A stretch of 64,000 bases of DNA from Callipepla californica brunnescens (lineage: Eukaryota; Chordata; Aves; Galliformes; Odontophoridae), in NCBI GenBank assembly GCA_023055505.1, contig JALIRH010000026.1, positions 10,555,591-10,619,590 of the forward strand, in the 5' to 3' direction. Positions 1 through 13,700 of this stretch are shown in pieces; the first letter of the stretch is position 1, and each line of letters opens with the position of its first letter. Made by a program: the position numbers and the translations under genes. The notes beneath the pieces are model-generated. The model was not told the DNA's origin. It searched no databases and saw only the letters and a program-made list of their open reading frames with translations.

Positions 1-1713
1 CAACCAAAACCAAATATATTCCAACTCTGTATTCTGGGGATCTATGAAAGTCTATGAAAACAGACTAGACTGGCCTCAGAGATGTCAGGAATCATAGAAT
101 CATCAGGGTTGGAAGGGATCTCAAGAGATCATCGAGTCCAACCCCCTGCTAAAGCATGTACCCACAATAGGTTGCACAGGTATGCATCCAGATGGGTCTT
201 GAATGTCTCCAGAAGAGATTTGACAACCTCCCTGCACAGTTTGTTTCTGTGCTCTGTAATTCTCACAATAAAGAAGGTCTTCCTTTTGTTAGTATGGAAC
301 TTCCCATCTGCCAGTTTCTACCCAATGCCCCTGGTGTGAAACAAGATAAAGATATTCTTGATATAAAATAATTAGGGGAGGAAGTTCCAATCTTGCAGAT
401 ATTTGTGTCTAATTTTCTACACGAATCCTGCATGATTTTCTGCATAATTCTGGCAGAATTAATACACAAATGAAAATGTGTTGTTACTCTGTACCTATAC
501 ACTTGTAAATAATATTATCTACATTTGAAAGTTTTTCAGGACCAGACATCTTCCTGATTTTCAAAGCACTGTAAAATCATTAAAAAATAATAATAAAACT
601 AAAAACTCTCAATAACTTTTTCTCAGGATGAACGTTATCAGAGTACAGTAAGATCCCCTTGTTTATGGTGACATGCTCTGGGTATCTGGTACAAAAGCTC
701 TGAGAAATGAAAGAAGTTTGTCATTACAGGACACTGAGCACTCACCCTCTCTTCAGTGTATGAGTCTTTTGTTACATTTGTTCGTTTGTCGCAAATCAAT
801 TTGCTAGCTCATTGACCTTACTCTATTTGATTTTTCATTTAAAAAAAAGCTTTCCATTTTCAGGAGACTTCACAGATGGTGGAATCTCTCCATGTCTGAA
901 AGCTTGTTTTGTTCTCACTGCTGTCATCACCAACAGTCTGTGTTGGTGAGGGGCTGAGCATCAGTCTGGAGACATGAATTAGCATCCTTACTGCCATCAC
1001 ACAGGCTACAGTAATGGTCCTTTGGGGTAGAACCCGGGGAGAGGAGGTGACACTGAACTGTAAATATCATCACAAAATTCTCTTATATGGATTAATAAAG
1101 AATGCAGAAAAACAGCACAAAATAAACATACACTGCATGCCTGAGCAACCTGGTTACCTCTGTTAGTGACTTCAGAGAATTCTTGGTACAGGGAATTCTT
1201 GGGCAAAGCAGAATAAACTGAGAGAAAAAAGGCAGTCTTGAATAAGTTTGAATTATTTAGTATCTTTTATCCATTCATCATTATTGGGAAGGAATTTCAC
1301 AGCATCTCTGGCATTTTCTGCTCCTGAGATTACATAGTACAGAGACAGCTAAGGAGCATATCCCATGAAACAATTTGAGCATGTCTGCTCAGTACTGCTT
1401 ATTTTAGGCATGTTTTTTTTGCCCCATACTGTTCTAAAGTGTATCTTAGGGCCTAGGAGCAAGATTCAGAGACAGGAGTGTTGCCACACAGCACTGGCAA
1501 TTCCACACTTCAGGTACCCTGTCTTTCAAGTTAGAAGTAATTCCCATTTCTAAAACCCTTTTCTAGATATGCTGTCATTGTGTACCAGTGCATTGCTATG
1601 TTTGTAAGTGCTTACCAGCAGAAGAAAGATCAATCTGAGTTTTTGTATTTGTGGGGGAATTCTTCACTGTGCATGATTTAATGTCTTTTTTTTTTTTTTT
1701 TTCTTATCCATAG
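1..1713 (+). other. COL25A1: COL25A1 intron (3' portion) with a CR1 fragment
   Basis: No exon with Gly-X-Y coding and splice sites is visible here. A CR1 tail lies near the start. The intron ends in an 18-base T run (1685-1702) and TTCTTATCCATAG as polypyrimidine tract and acceptor. Confidence 0.75.
89..345 (-). mobile_element. CR1 LINE 3' end fragment, antisense
   Basis: AATCATAGAATCATCAGGGTTGGAAGGGATCTC followed by GATCATCGAGTCCAACCCCCTGCTAAAGC is the reverse complement of the CR1 3' UTR and its 8-bp tail repeat. The match runs on through TGTCTCCAGAAGAGATTTGACAACCTCCCTGCACAG. It is 5'-truncated and has no intact reverse transcriptase. Confidence 0.9.
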
Positions 1714-1764
1714 ATCATAGGACCTCCTGGACCTCCAGGGCCACATGGTCCTCCAGGCCCTATG
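1714..1764 (+). CDS. COL25A1: COL25A1 exon A (Gly-X-Y)
   Basis: Acceptor TCCATAG, donor ATG|GTAAGC, 51 nt. It encodes [17 protein letters not shown]. It is the only collagen exon here that does not begin with Gly: two isoleucines precede the first triplet, so it probably starts at an interruption of the helix. A second AG at 1719-1720 would break the frame. Confidence 0.93.
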
Positions 1765-4700
1765 GTAAGCTTGGGAAGAAAAGAATGGACTGGGAAGTGC
1801 TTGAACCTACCTCTTATTTTAATTCCTGATTAACAGAATTCTGTGAGAGTATAGGACAGTGAGAGGGGGGCCTAATGTAGGACCTTTTCTTACATAGTAC
1901 ATAGGAAGTGAGAAACAAATTGCACCTGCCTATGCTTGTGTAAACACTTTAGTGGTCTGGTTTATTCTCCAAATCAGGCGTTTACAGTTGCTTTATTGGC
2001 AGCTGCATTTCATTTGCAAGGATAAATGAACAGATACAACTTTGACCCGTATAGAGCAGCAAGCTCTTTTAAAAACTTGTGGTATATTCTTGTAATTGAA
2101 CATGGTATCTTTATTTTCAGGGACCTCATGGTCTGCCTGGCCCAAAGGTAAATTTATGGCTGTCTTGAATAGTTGTCTCCTTGGGGTCTGTAAAGTGTCA
2201 TTCTTTGTTCTTTAATGCATGCACCTATGTTTTGTCTGATGTCTCATTCAATACATGTTTCTGATATTCTTAAACCTTAAAGCAGATTTTAGAATTAATG
2301 ATAGATAGCTTAAAATAATTTAAATTTTCTCTGATTGCTTCTGGTTAGTATTCCTCCTGAGCATTGGCTGAATCCAGTTTTTGTATTGATTTCTGTGCCA
2401 TGACACTAAATTATTTTGTTTCCTGGTTGTGGGCAAGTTTCCACTCCAACTGCAGCTGAGATTACTTCTGAACATAGAAGCATTCAGGAGACGAAGTCAA
2501 ACAAGCCCCTGTTCCTTTATGCTCTCTTGCTCCTCCTACTTCTTCCAATATGAGTGGCCTCTCACTTTCTTTGATGCCACGTCCTTTGCTGACCAGTTCC
2601 TTCATGTACTGCACAAGTTCCCTGCAACAAGCCTGTTTATGCATTTTTGTGTTTCCCAACCTGCAGTCCTTGATGAGGCAGATCTTCTGAGCATCTTCTA
2701 TGGCATGGTACATGAAGATGCATTGCAGGGACTCTAGCAGTGTTCTTAGGGCCTGTGCTGCTATCGGGAATGAACCTTTTAATCATTACAGCTCCCTAAT
2801 CACATGCGCCTTTCTAAAAGAAATGTAAGATGAGGAGTCCTTTAAATTAGTTTTTGGTGTGGTTTGTTTTAAATTGTGAGAAGATCTTCACAGGCTTGAC
2901 CTGTTATGAGACTATCTGTGTCACCTTGGCAGTAGAATCTAGAGTTATCAATCATTTTTTGAAGTCAGGTCTGTTCCATCTACACACCAGGCCTGCCTTA
3001 CTTCAGGCTTTGGCCCAACACCCAGGCTTTTGTGAAACTTCTCAGGTCTGTTTCCAAAACTTCGGCATTTTCGGTGCTACATCTCTGAAAGTCACGTGGA
3101 GTCAAATGGAAGAAAAATGAAGAAATGGCTACTTAGGGTGCCAAAGGGGCACAGATATCTGGAATTACTTAAGGCAGCAGACTAGATATTACTCTGAATT
3201 TTATTTGAAATGTGTATGATATAAGGTAACATAATACATCAAAGGGAAGCGTAGGAGCGAGGCCATGGGGAACAGCCTGGATGAAAAACACACACATTTC
3301 TGTTTCCCAAAAGAGACAGATCCAGTCAATATCCTTTTTGTACACTGGGTAGCCCTCATGCTGGGGCAGATTTTTGTGATGTGAGAATGATTTATTGGAA
3401 ATTGCAAGCCCACCATTATCCTCTTAGTAGCGTTTCATGTAATGACCTATGCATAATTTAACAATCACAACAAGACAAGTGCCATTTCTTATGTTGTTTA
3501 AGCCTCTCTGTATGAGCACAGAAACTACGGGCCTCCAAAACAGCTTGATGCTGTATAATGTATAATGCTGCTTTCAATTTGCTTGAGCTTAATTATATAT
3601 GCTTAAAGGTTTAAGATATCTTTAAATGAGATTTTGGTGCAAATTCCAGTTTGCCATAGGGAAAAATATTGATTCCTTACAAAATAGGAGATTCAACTGT
3701 AGAAGACGTTAGTTTTGAAACTTGATTTTCAGGAAGATTTTTTTCTATTTGTATCATCTGTATAGAGTGGACTGTGGGATTTTAGTAAATCCCCAGAAGC
3801 CCTGAGATGTGTGCATAATTCTGACTACCACTACCACTAAAGGTGGAAATTATTATGAAACAATGCAAGAGAATGTGTTGCTTATAAGTTCTCAGTGTTT
3901 TCACTCAGACGTCAAGCTGATATCTCCCAGGTACTTTTGCCCAGGTCTGAAACTGTAGGCTGAGAAGGTTGAATTTGAGCCCTTGTTTTAAACTGGAATT
4001 TGCAGCCATTTCTGAGGCTGGCTTCTTCTATCCCAGCTTAAGCACCCATTATAGCACCAAAAATTTGGCATTTATACTTTTACATTTAGGGTGAACCAGG
4101 GTTAAATGGTCTTAAAGGATTGAAGGGTGAACAAGGTCAAAAGGGTGACAGAGGGCCCCTTGGTCTTCCAGTAAGTAAAACATCCCAAATCTATTCAATT
4201 TCAGTGCAAATTGCAAACTTCTCTTTCTGCTTACGATGAACGACTCTGGTTTGCTCAACAGCATACATAGAATAAGCCATGGTAGAGCCTAGCATCAGCC
4301 TGTTTTTGTTCGTCCAAGTCACGCTCTGTAACACCCAGTGCTGTCAGGCTTTTTTGTTACATGTCAGTTGAAAGTGTTCAGTGTCACGAGGATGCCACCA
4401 ACCCCATTGCATTCATCATTTTGTTATTTAAGTGTTGTGCGGTGTTCGTGTTAAAAAGGGCATCTCCCCTTCCTCCCCCACACCATCATTATTCTTCCTC
4501 TGCTTGTACTTCAGCAGTAAAACGGAGAGGTCTAACTGAGCAAAGTTAAAATTTGCTTTAGGGGTTATTATTATTTTTTATTGTTTTTCTAAAAAAAAAA
4601 TAGCACTTCAACGCTGCTATATCACTGTTTGTTTTTCTGTTTGTTCCCCCCTCCCCCGCCCCCCCCCCCCCCCACCTCCCATTTTATTCTGATTATTTGT

Positions 4701-7700
4701 TTCCTTCTTTTTTTTTTTTTTTAATTTTGGCCCGGGTTATTCCCTATGCCCCAGGTAAACATAGGCGCTCCAGCAGCCCGGCACACCCGAGCTGTCCTTT
4801 CCCCTGCTATTCGCAGGTGACCCAGCAGAGGTCCTCCCGTCCCCAAGGATGCTGATCCGTTGGTGCTGCAGCCCCGGGCGGAGCTGGGAGAGGGATGGGA
4901 GAACACGAAGCTTTCTTGTTCCCCAGGCCGTGCGTGCTGGGAATGAATGGGGCCATTGTAGGCAGGGTCCAGGCTTTGTTAGCTACATAATGCACTCAAA
5001 TACTTCTTATCTCTCGTAGCTTACTCTGTTGTGTTTTGCTTTGTATAGTAGTGCATTCAGTATTGTCCTTATTTACAAATTAGAAAGCAGGCAAGTAAAT
5101 GACAAAGTAAATATTTGCTTGTTAAGGCTAAAAACACCCGAGCTTCTGGTGTTTGGAGTACGTTAGGTTTATTCTGGGCACTTGTGCTGCGGTGGGAAGG
5201 CAGGGGTGGGTCAGTGATGCTTCACTAATGTCAGAACCGATTCGGGCTCTCGATGTTTTATGTGATTTTTTTTTTTACTAACAAGCTGTAGTAATGTGAT
5301 ACCCATCCCAGTACCCTGTCACAATTTGTACTGTACATTTGAATTATGTTTCTTCATCAGCACCACTTAACTAATCTCACGTTCTTGTCATCCGTGTCGC
5401 ACCCATCATCCATGCTTCCACCTAACCCCACAGGGAGCATCTGGCTTAGACGGAAAGCCAGGACCCCGGGTGAGTCCCTTGTCTTTCCATGTCACTGCGT
5501 TACTGAGGCTGTGTGCATCCCAGCACGCACGGCCCAGAGGAATAAAGGCCACACATTGCAGGCATCTTCCATGCTCTGTCATGGGGGTTTCAAGCAGACT
5601 CCTAGGGCAAAGTGTGGGGGAAAGAGAACAGGATTCTCAGCAGAAGGAGGCTCTGAGCCTTAGAAATCTTGATATTTGGTTGGTTAACTGCTGCATAGCC
5701 TGTGCTTGTTGGGGTCTCGCTTTCCTGACTAAGGTTAGGGATTTGGGTTTAAGTAGGAAAGCACGCTTGCTTTGTGCTAACGTGGAATCAGTGAAATGGG
5801 AGTAGGTGTGCTGGGGTTCTACTACAAGCACTGTTAGATTTAAAATAAACACTAGATTCCTTGTTTCTTACTGTGATAAAATGAATGAAGTATGGATCAC
5901 CACAGTGGAGTGTGCCCACTCATAAAGTGGACATTTCAGATTTAATAACGAAAACAAATAAACAAAAAACAACCTTTAAATGTATTATTTGAACCTTCAA
6001 CTTCTACTACCCAAAATTCCTTCAATAATTTTTTAAAATCTCTGAGTGACTTCCAAGAAAAAAGTCAGATCCAGATAGAGAAAAGATGGGTTACTTCATA
6101 ACACGAGAACTTGTAGGTAGAGTTTTGAAAGGCAGACAGATTTGTTTTCCCAGGTCCCAGCACAATTAACTCTGCATTTTCATCTGGTGATGGCTGATTC
6201 CATGTTAGTTCTTGGCAAGAAGACAGCTGTTAAAGCTAAAGACTTGAAAGAACCAGACCTCTCTCTTACCCTCTTGGCTTCCCTTCACAGGGTGTAGATG
6301 GCCCAGTTGGTCCCCACGGCCCTGCAGGCCCTAAAGGAGACAGAGTAAGTATACACTCTGTGTACTTTTCTTTATGAAGAGTGCCCCAATAGCACAATGT
6401 CACATGGCTACTATAGTGTGCCTAGGTGTTACCAAACCGAACAGTATCTCATCTGTGTGAGGATAAACTCAGAACTGTGTATGCAGTCAAGTTACATGCA
6501 CGTTAATGTTTGATGTGGTAACTTGTTAATTTCAGGAGAACTGGTATTTTGTAATTACTAATCAGTAAGGAGCTTACAGAAGTTTCGTATTTACAGTGCT
6601 ACGTAGGACATAATTTTGCTTAATTTCACTGATTGGTATGAATAGTTTGAGAGAATAAATCAGGTGATAGAGTGATCTGGGCATATAAGTTTGATGTATT
6701 CACAGGAAATTTTCTTCAATAGGAATAGGATAGGGCTCTTTAACTATGAGTCTGTCATCTGTAACAACAGTACTGTGAACTCATACAACAAAGCATAAGT
6801 GATACTTCACACTAACTAAAACCTTCACAGAGTTCCCATCCCAGAATTGTGTCCCTTTGAATTTCTCAGTTGAATAAAACAGCTGTGCTGAAATGGCTTC
6901 AGGCTTGCTGCATTAGGGACACAGTCATATGGCTCAGGTCCAGTTAGCTCGAACAGCAGTACATCTGACAAAGGTATGCATGACTCGAGCATTCATTTCT
7001 ACAGACCTTTTTGTTGGGGAATAAATACAGGATGTGAAGCATGGTTCTGAAATAGGAACAGTACGTTGTAGTTACTGCTCAGGCTTGTTAATGGTTAGTC
7101 TTAGGGCTTCAGTCTTTCCTTTTTTTTTTTTTTTTTTTCTTCGTGGATCACAGATTCTAGTCTTTTTTCAACTAAAACATATTTTTTTTTCCTATCACCT
7201 CTGTGGAAAGATGGTCAAATGTCATATTCTGCATTTCCAAAAATAATTCAGGTGAGATATACATATAGAGATATATGGAGATACTGTACTCATATATTAC
7301 CTGAAATGTCTATTTTAAGAAGTGCTATGCTATAAACTGTTCTTCTGACGTACAGAAAATGACTACAGTTGTTCTACCTTATGCAATTCTCCAAGGTCAT
7401 ATTAAGTCACACAGCTGGATCTAGAATTAGCTCTTCCACGGCTGTTGACAAGAATTAGTTAGTAAGGAGACGGGAGGTGCTGAGATGTAAATCAATTCAG
7501 TGATTCCATTTGCGTGGAGAGACAGATTCACTAAAGATACTGAAACTAAGATGTGCACACCCACTATTCTCTGTGTAGCCAAAAGGAATGGAAGTTCACC
7601 AGAAAGGTGGATCTTTTTCTTCTTCCAAGCAGACAACTAGTCTGATTATCACTGTAATCCTTTATTTAATAAATTAATGTTGTTTGGGAAGAGAAGGTGT

Positions 7701-10700
7701 GTATGTAATAGCTCTCTAATAGGTGCCTGAGGTCTTGTAATCTAAATAACACATCACGTATTTTTAATAGAATCTTACAACTTGCCCTTGCAGCTGTTGA
7801 ACTTGTTTAGGTGAAAGCAAGATGAAACCATGTTTTGCCTGCAGATTTCAGATCTCACCTTCTAATTAATAATGGTGCACAAGGTCACTTCACTACTCTG
7901 CCACTGCAAAGGATCACCTGTTTCCTGATTATCAGAAAAACCTAGGGCCAATATTAGCCTAGAAGGGTGGTGAGGAGCGCTAATGTTAAGCAACCACATT
8001 CTTAAAGCCATATTAAGTTTGGAAAGACAGTCTCACTTTAGGGGAATACTTGTGAAATGCTGGTTGCTGTTCATTTATGACTGCTTAAAAATGAAGGAGG
8101 TCAAGTATAATCAAACAAAAACCTAATGATGTCTAATGTAGAAACCACGGCTTCATCGTTGCATAGGCAACATTTGAGACAATGATTAATTGCTCTTCTT
8201 AGGTAAAACAGGCTTGTACAAATTAGCATCGGTTGCTTTGTTTTGAATTTAACTATCTGATTAAAATAGAAAATATCAGACAGTCCTTTATAAAAAAAAA
8301 AAAAAACAAAAACACTTATTTAGATGGGGAAACAGTGCATATCCCTAGAAAATAGGAAAACAGATTTATTAATAATTGTGCTATTAACTCACTGCTTACC
8401 CATGTAATTTTTTCTCTCTACTTCAAGCTGTCATAAAAAGCGAACATAGGATTTTACACTTCCTTAAGGAGGACACTAGTGAACGTTTCAGTGCTGTGTG
8501 TGTTTGTGTATTTCTCTTGGTAGAAGGCAAAATGGCGATTGGTGGTATGAATTAATATCACATATTTTAGACCAGTGTCCTTAATACATTCTAAGCTTTT
8601 GAAGATAGTGCTTTGCTTGGTGCTTGTACAGCTTGTGCTGAGGCCGTGTGCATTAAATGAAGGAGCTGATTGTAATTGGCCTCTCAATCTGCCTTTGTAC
8701 CTGTTCATCTCACATTGACATTGCCTTCAGAGAAGATAAGAAACACTGGTACACAGACAAATGTCCCGAATGGCAATGAATGGACCTGTATCAGCGCATT
8801 GATAGGCAGAATGTGCATCCACCTTCTTGACAGTCTGCAAGAAGCTGAAAGAGACAAAATATATGAAATTCCAGTATAAGAAACAGCTGTCTGGATGGCA
8901 AATACTTGTTTTTGAGCTTTTTTTTTTTTTGTTTCATAGATATATAGTCTACATGATGTTGTCATCACTACACAAGTTCTGTACTGTGAAGGAAAATGTG
9001 TTTCATTTGATTAAAATGTTTGTCTCTCTGATGATGGTATGAACTCTCTTTATCAGTTGCAGCAGAGACACCAATAATGCAGTCTTAATTATGTAATCTG
9101 TAGCTCATATTCACCTGTGATTCAGGTGCCTAAACTGAAATAGGAGACAAAAAAAGCAAGTCTGCAGGTTTTGTTCTCTGGGTGCTCTTTCAAAAAAGAA
9201 AAGATCTTAAAACCATTTCTGAGCTTCGTGAATGTCTGTTTCCCCGAAGGAAAAACTTCCTCACGATTGCTCAGGCAGCACGCCTGTGGCAATTCATCGC
9301 TCTTATATAATCCATACGCATTCAGGACCTCATCTGATACTCCAGACACATCTCAGCATGTGCTTTGGATTGGAGGCAAAAATTGTGCGATACAGTTCTC
9401 TGAATATATTCTTACATAACAGATGTGATTATTTCCCTAGACTGATATGCTAAGCGTTCAGTATTTTTATGTCTACCATATGTTTAGGCTGTCTTGTGGG
9501 GACTTTGTACAGTCATCTTTGCTGTTTGAGATTGGAAAAAAAAGATACTTAACTAGTCTTGACGTATTTCAAGTATCTGTCGAACAGTTTTGTAGCTGCT
9601 ATATACATAGGTCAGCACATTAGTTTCTTCTCAGCAGAAAGTTTTAAAGCTGCAGGGATTTACTGCTTTGGAAATGAGCTGTTGCTTCCCAGTGACTGCT
9701 GTTGCTCTGCCATGGTATCCAGCCTCAGTGCTGCTCTGAACAGGCTGAAGATTTACCGAACAAAAAAAGATCGGGCATTACACATTTGAACTTCTCTAGA
9801 CTGCAGTGCAGACAGACAGCATCCATCTCCATAAAAATGTGAAGTATCTGAAAGGATCAAACATCAGTTTCTCTGACAAACTCCTTACTGCTGTGATTAT
9901 TCAGCAGCAGATTCAGGCTCTGAGTTTATCCTGGTGCCTGCTATTTTGTATCATCCTGTCAATGCAGTCTAGAGTTAGCCACGTTCTTTTAGAGCTGGGC
10001 TGAAGGGCTTGGCTGTGCAGGTCTAGCACTATTAATTATGCATATATACATCACTGCCTCATGGTTTTAATAATAATGGACTATTGCTAAGTGAAGTAAT
10101 TAATTAATACTAATACTGTGCTCACCCTTGCATGGGTTAATGCTTACCAGCTCAGCAAGTTCTGATCCATCATCAGTCTTGATGAGCTACTGGAGAGCAC
10201 AGGTGACTGGTACTGGCGACCTGAAATCTGTCACCTAGAAATTTCATTTCATTGGTAAAAATTTGCTGTGTATTATATTGCAAAATGGTTTTCATAGCAT
10301 CCCTCTAGATGCTGCTTCTGTGGATTTTAGTGTGGGAGGAGATCAGGTTTCTGGAGGAGCCTCTTCACTTATTTTTGCTGTACAGCAGTGGTTTTGATTT
10401 AATAAAACAGAGTATTTACACCATTAATCCAGAGTCCAATAGAGCAGTTAGCGACACAGTACAGTATATGGGATAATCTCTGCAGTGTCGCTGGGAATAG
10501 CACTGCCTGCTGAAATGCAGCCTTTGATTGATGTATTATTTTTGCCTGTCACCTTGCCGCATCTCGGCAGCTGTGCTGGAGCTTTTACTGAGCGCAATGT
10601 TGCAACTTTTAGAAGCTTGATACTGAAATCAATGCAAATGCAGTTTGAAAAGTGTTTTCAGTCACCACATTGTTTGAAAACAAATATCATATACACAGAA

Positions 10701-13700
10701 AGTCCCTTTATCTGGAAAGTAATGTTTCCTCCCCACCCCTGAATCATTTAACAAAGATAATAAAGCCTGGATGTTTTTTGCTCTGAGCACATAATTTTTA
10801 AGGTAAGGAAAGCACTTCATGGGCACTGTTTCTGTTTAAACCAGACAACGTTTTGTTTGTTTGTTCTGTAACCTTTTCTTAGGGTGAAAAGGGAACTGTA
10901 GGTGACCCTGGACCCAGAGGACCCTATGGCTTGCCTGTAAGTTGCATGTAGTTTGTATCCTTTGTGCTTTTCAACACTCCTTGATTAACCTGCATGCCTT
11001 ATGACCACTTTTGACCTAGCTATACAACTGATTGGAAAAGCTAGATAATAATCCCTGACAGTGCAAGGTCACTGGCTGGTGCTGCAGAGGTAGGCTCCTG
11101 CTCATGGTTTGGTTATGCCAAAGGAAAGTAGCAGACCCACCATTATGCAGTAAGAGGAAATCCAGAACTCAGGTGCTCCTGTTTCTGTAGCTTGTGGTCT
11201 GGGCTGCCGGGGGACAAAGCAGCAGGACTTCAGGATGAAAGCTCCGATTCCCAGACTTGTCCATGAGGTGTTCATATTTCCTTGCTGCAAGGCTCCTTTG
11301 CTGTAGTATTTTGTTTGACACTACAAAGACATTAGCTTTAATGCTGTGCACTGTGCTCAGAAGCACTTTCAGGAAGTTTGCTGTGGGTCATTCCTGGCTG
11401 GAGATGGTTTGTGTTAAACCCAACACCTAAAAGATATTGGCCGGTCCTAAAATATGAGTGAGAACTTCCTTTGCCTGAATGAGGGTAGCCCTGCTGAAAG
11501 GAGTTGTTTACCTCACTGATGGTCAGATGTGCACATGTGCGTGTGTCTCATCTGTACACTGACACAAGGAAAGCTGCACCAGGCAGAACCAGATTCTCTG
11601 AGAGCTTGCAGCACCTGCATACCCTCTTCAGCCTAATCTGTCTGGGCCAAAATTAATCTAAGTTGAATACAGGCTCGGGGTTTAATTGGATGCATTTAAT
11701 TGGATCAGGAGTCAATGACAAGAGCCAGTTTCAGGCTGTGTGGAATGCTGGATTAGGTTGAAGCACGTGCTTACTTAAGGGTCATTTTTTGTGAGTTAAT
11801 TTGAAAAAAAAACAACAACCATTTTCTGTTTGCCCTTGTGACCTATTTTTAGCCTGCTCCTGGCACCTGCCTACAACCCACAGCAACATTTTACAGTCAA
11901 GTTATCAGCTCCTGGAAATGCTAAACACTGACCACCACGTCCTTCCCCAACAGCAGTGCTGTGTGTGCACTCTGAGCTGTGCTGCTGCAGAGGGCGAGTG
12001 TAGTGCTGGGCATCGAGTTGGCCTCGGCTATCCAAGCTTAGGGACACTAACAGAGCTCATGTGGTTCTTTGGCAGGGCAAAGATGGCGAGCCTGGCCTTG
12101 ATGTAAGTAATATGAATGAACAATGCCTCACAATGGTAGGTAAGCGTCTTGCAAGAAATAGCTCACTGATAACACGTTTGTTTCCATTCAGTGTGCATGC
12201 ATAGCTGCAAAGAATGCACTAAATGCTGCATTTGCTGTTTCCTATGATAAAAAGAACCGAAGCTGTGCAATATACAGCCCTTGCCTGCAGACCCTGCCAG
12301 AAATAATCCTTAGGAATAGGAGTTGTTGCTCATTTGGGAGTCAAAATGCTGCCCCAATCAAACCTGTGGCTCACTCAGAGCAGAGCAAGGAGTTGCTAAT
12401 TGATTAAGTACATTTATCACTAAATAAAGACAATTAATCCATAATATCAAAGTGATGCATTTAAAACTATAGACCCATTTTGTTGCATGCTAAAAAAAAA
12501 AAAAAAAAAAAGACTTGCTGAAAGCTTTTGCTTCTCATCCATGGAAATCCCTAACTTGGAGGAGTCTTCTCCATAAACTTAAACACAGGTGACACAGCAT
12601 GCACCATTTTGAGTGATCTGATTCCTTTCCCTTACAGGCAAAGCGACGCTGCCAAACACCACGGACTCGTTTCACATTCTTTCTTGTGCATGCATGTCAG
12701 TGCACACAACAAAGCATGTAGCGAGGTCACTTTTTTTACACATTTTCCAGGAGTATTTAAAAGCTTAACCTGCATGTGAATAGAAGTCAACCTACATTTG
12801 TCCCTTCTTTTTATAGGGTTTCCCTGGTCCTCGAGGCGAAAAGGGTGAAATAGGAGAAAAGGGAGAAAAGGTGACCGCAGTGTTATTAACTGTTGCTTGG
12901 TTCCTTGGCCTGATTCCTTGGCCTGGTCAGCTTTGCTGTCTTTATTTGATAAATCATCCCATTAAACCTGATCTTTGTTTTCCCTGTGTGCCAAAAGGCA
13001 GCTCGCAGATACGCACTAAACAAAATCCCATGTTAGAAAGATCATGAAAATTTATGCACAGAACTACCAATATGTGCCAAAGCACAGCTTGTTCTTAGGC
13101 TTACTTTCTCCATCCATCCTACACTTGTTGAGAGTCCTTGTCAACTTTTAATGCAGACATCACTGAAATGAGTAATTTTGGTAGTAATTTCATAGAGGAG
13201 TCTCAGAGAAGGTCTGACGTCATTTTCACTGTCAGACATGGTGGTGTGGACATTTACTCAGTAAAATGCAATTTAGGATGAAACATATGTAGAAAAAGAC
13301 TCTCTTCAAACAAGTTGAGATTAGCAAATTTCTAACTACTTCAAGTTGAAATGTAAAAATGTCGTGACTAAAACGCTGTTGAGAAGAGTTACGCTTGTTT
13401 TACAGCTGCGCCTTGATAGGTGAGTGGGTCATTACTTCAGTTTTGAGAATAAATCCTAGGCCAATGGTTTTCGTTTTAGCCTGTAGACAATAAAACGATG
13501 TCAGTGTTTGCATTATAATGTCTGCTTAACTTGGCTGTAAAAAAAAAAAAGAAGAGGGAGAGAGAAAAGAAAATAAAAATCCAGCTTCCATTACTTCTAT
13601 AAAGTTATAGTCCAGGAGCACTTAGCACAAAAATATTTGTACAACTGGTTTTATATTTTCAATTATATGAATAGAAGTCTGTTTGTTAAAAATCTTTTTT

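Noticed and set aside
82..339. Open frame at the left edge
   Set aside because: It coincides with an antisense CR1 tail and has no coding relation to the CR1 reverse transcriptase.
1718..1720. Alternative AG acceptor seven bases into COL25A1 exon A
   Set aside because: Using it would leave the exon out of the Gly-X-Y frame and lose its multiple-of-three length.
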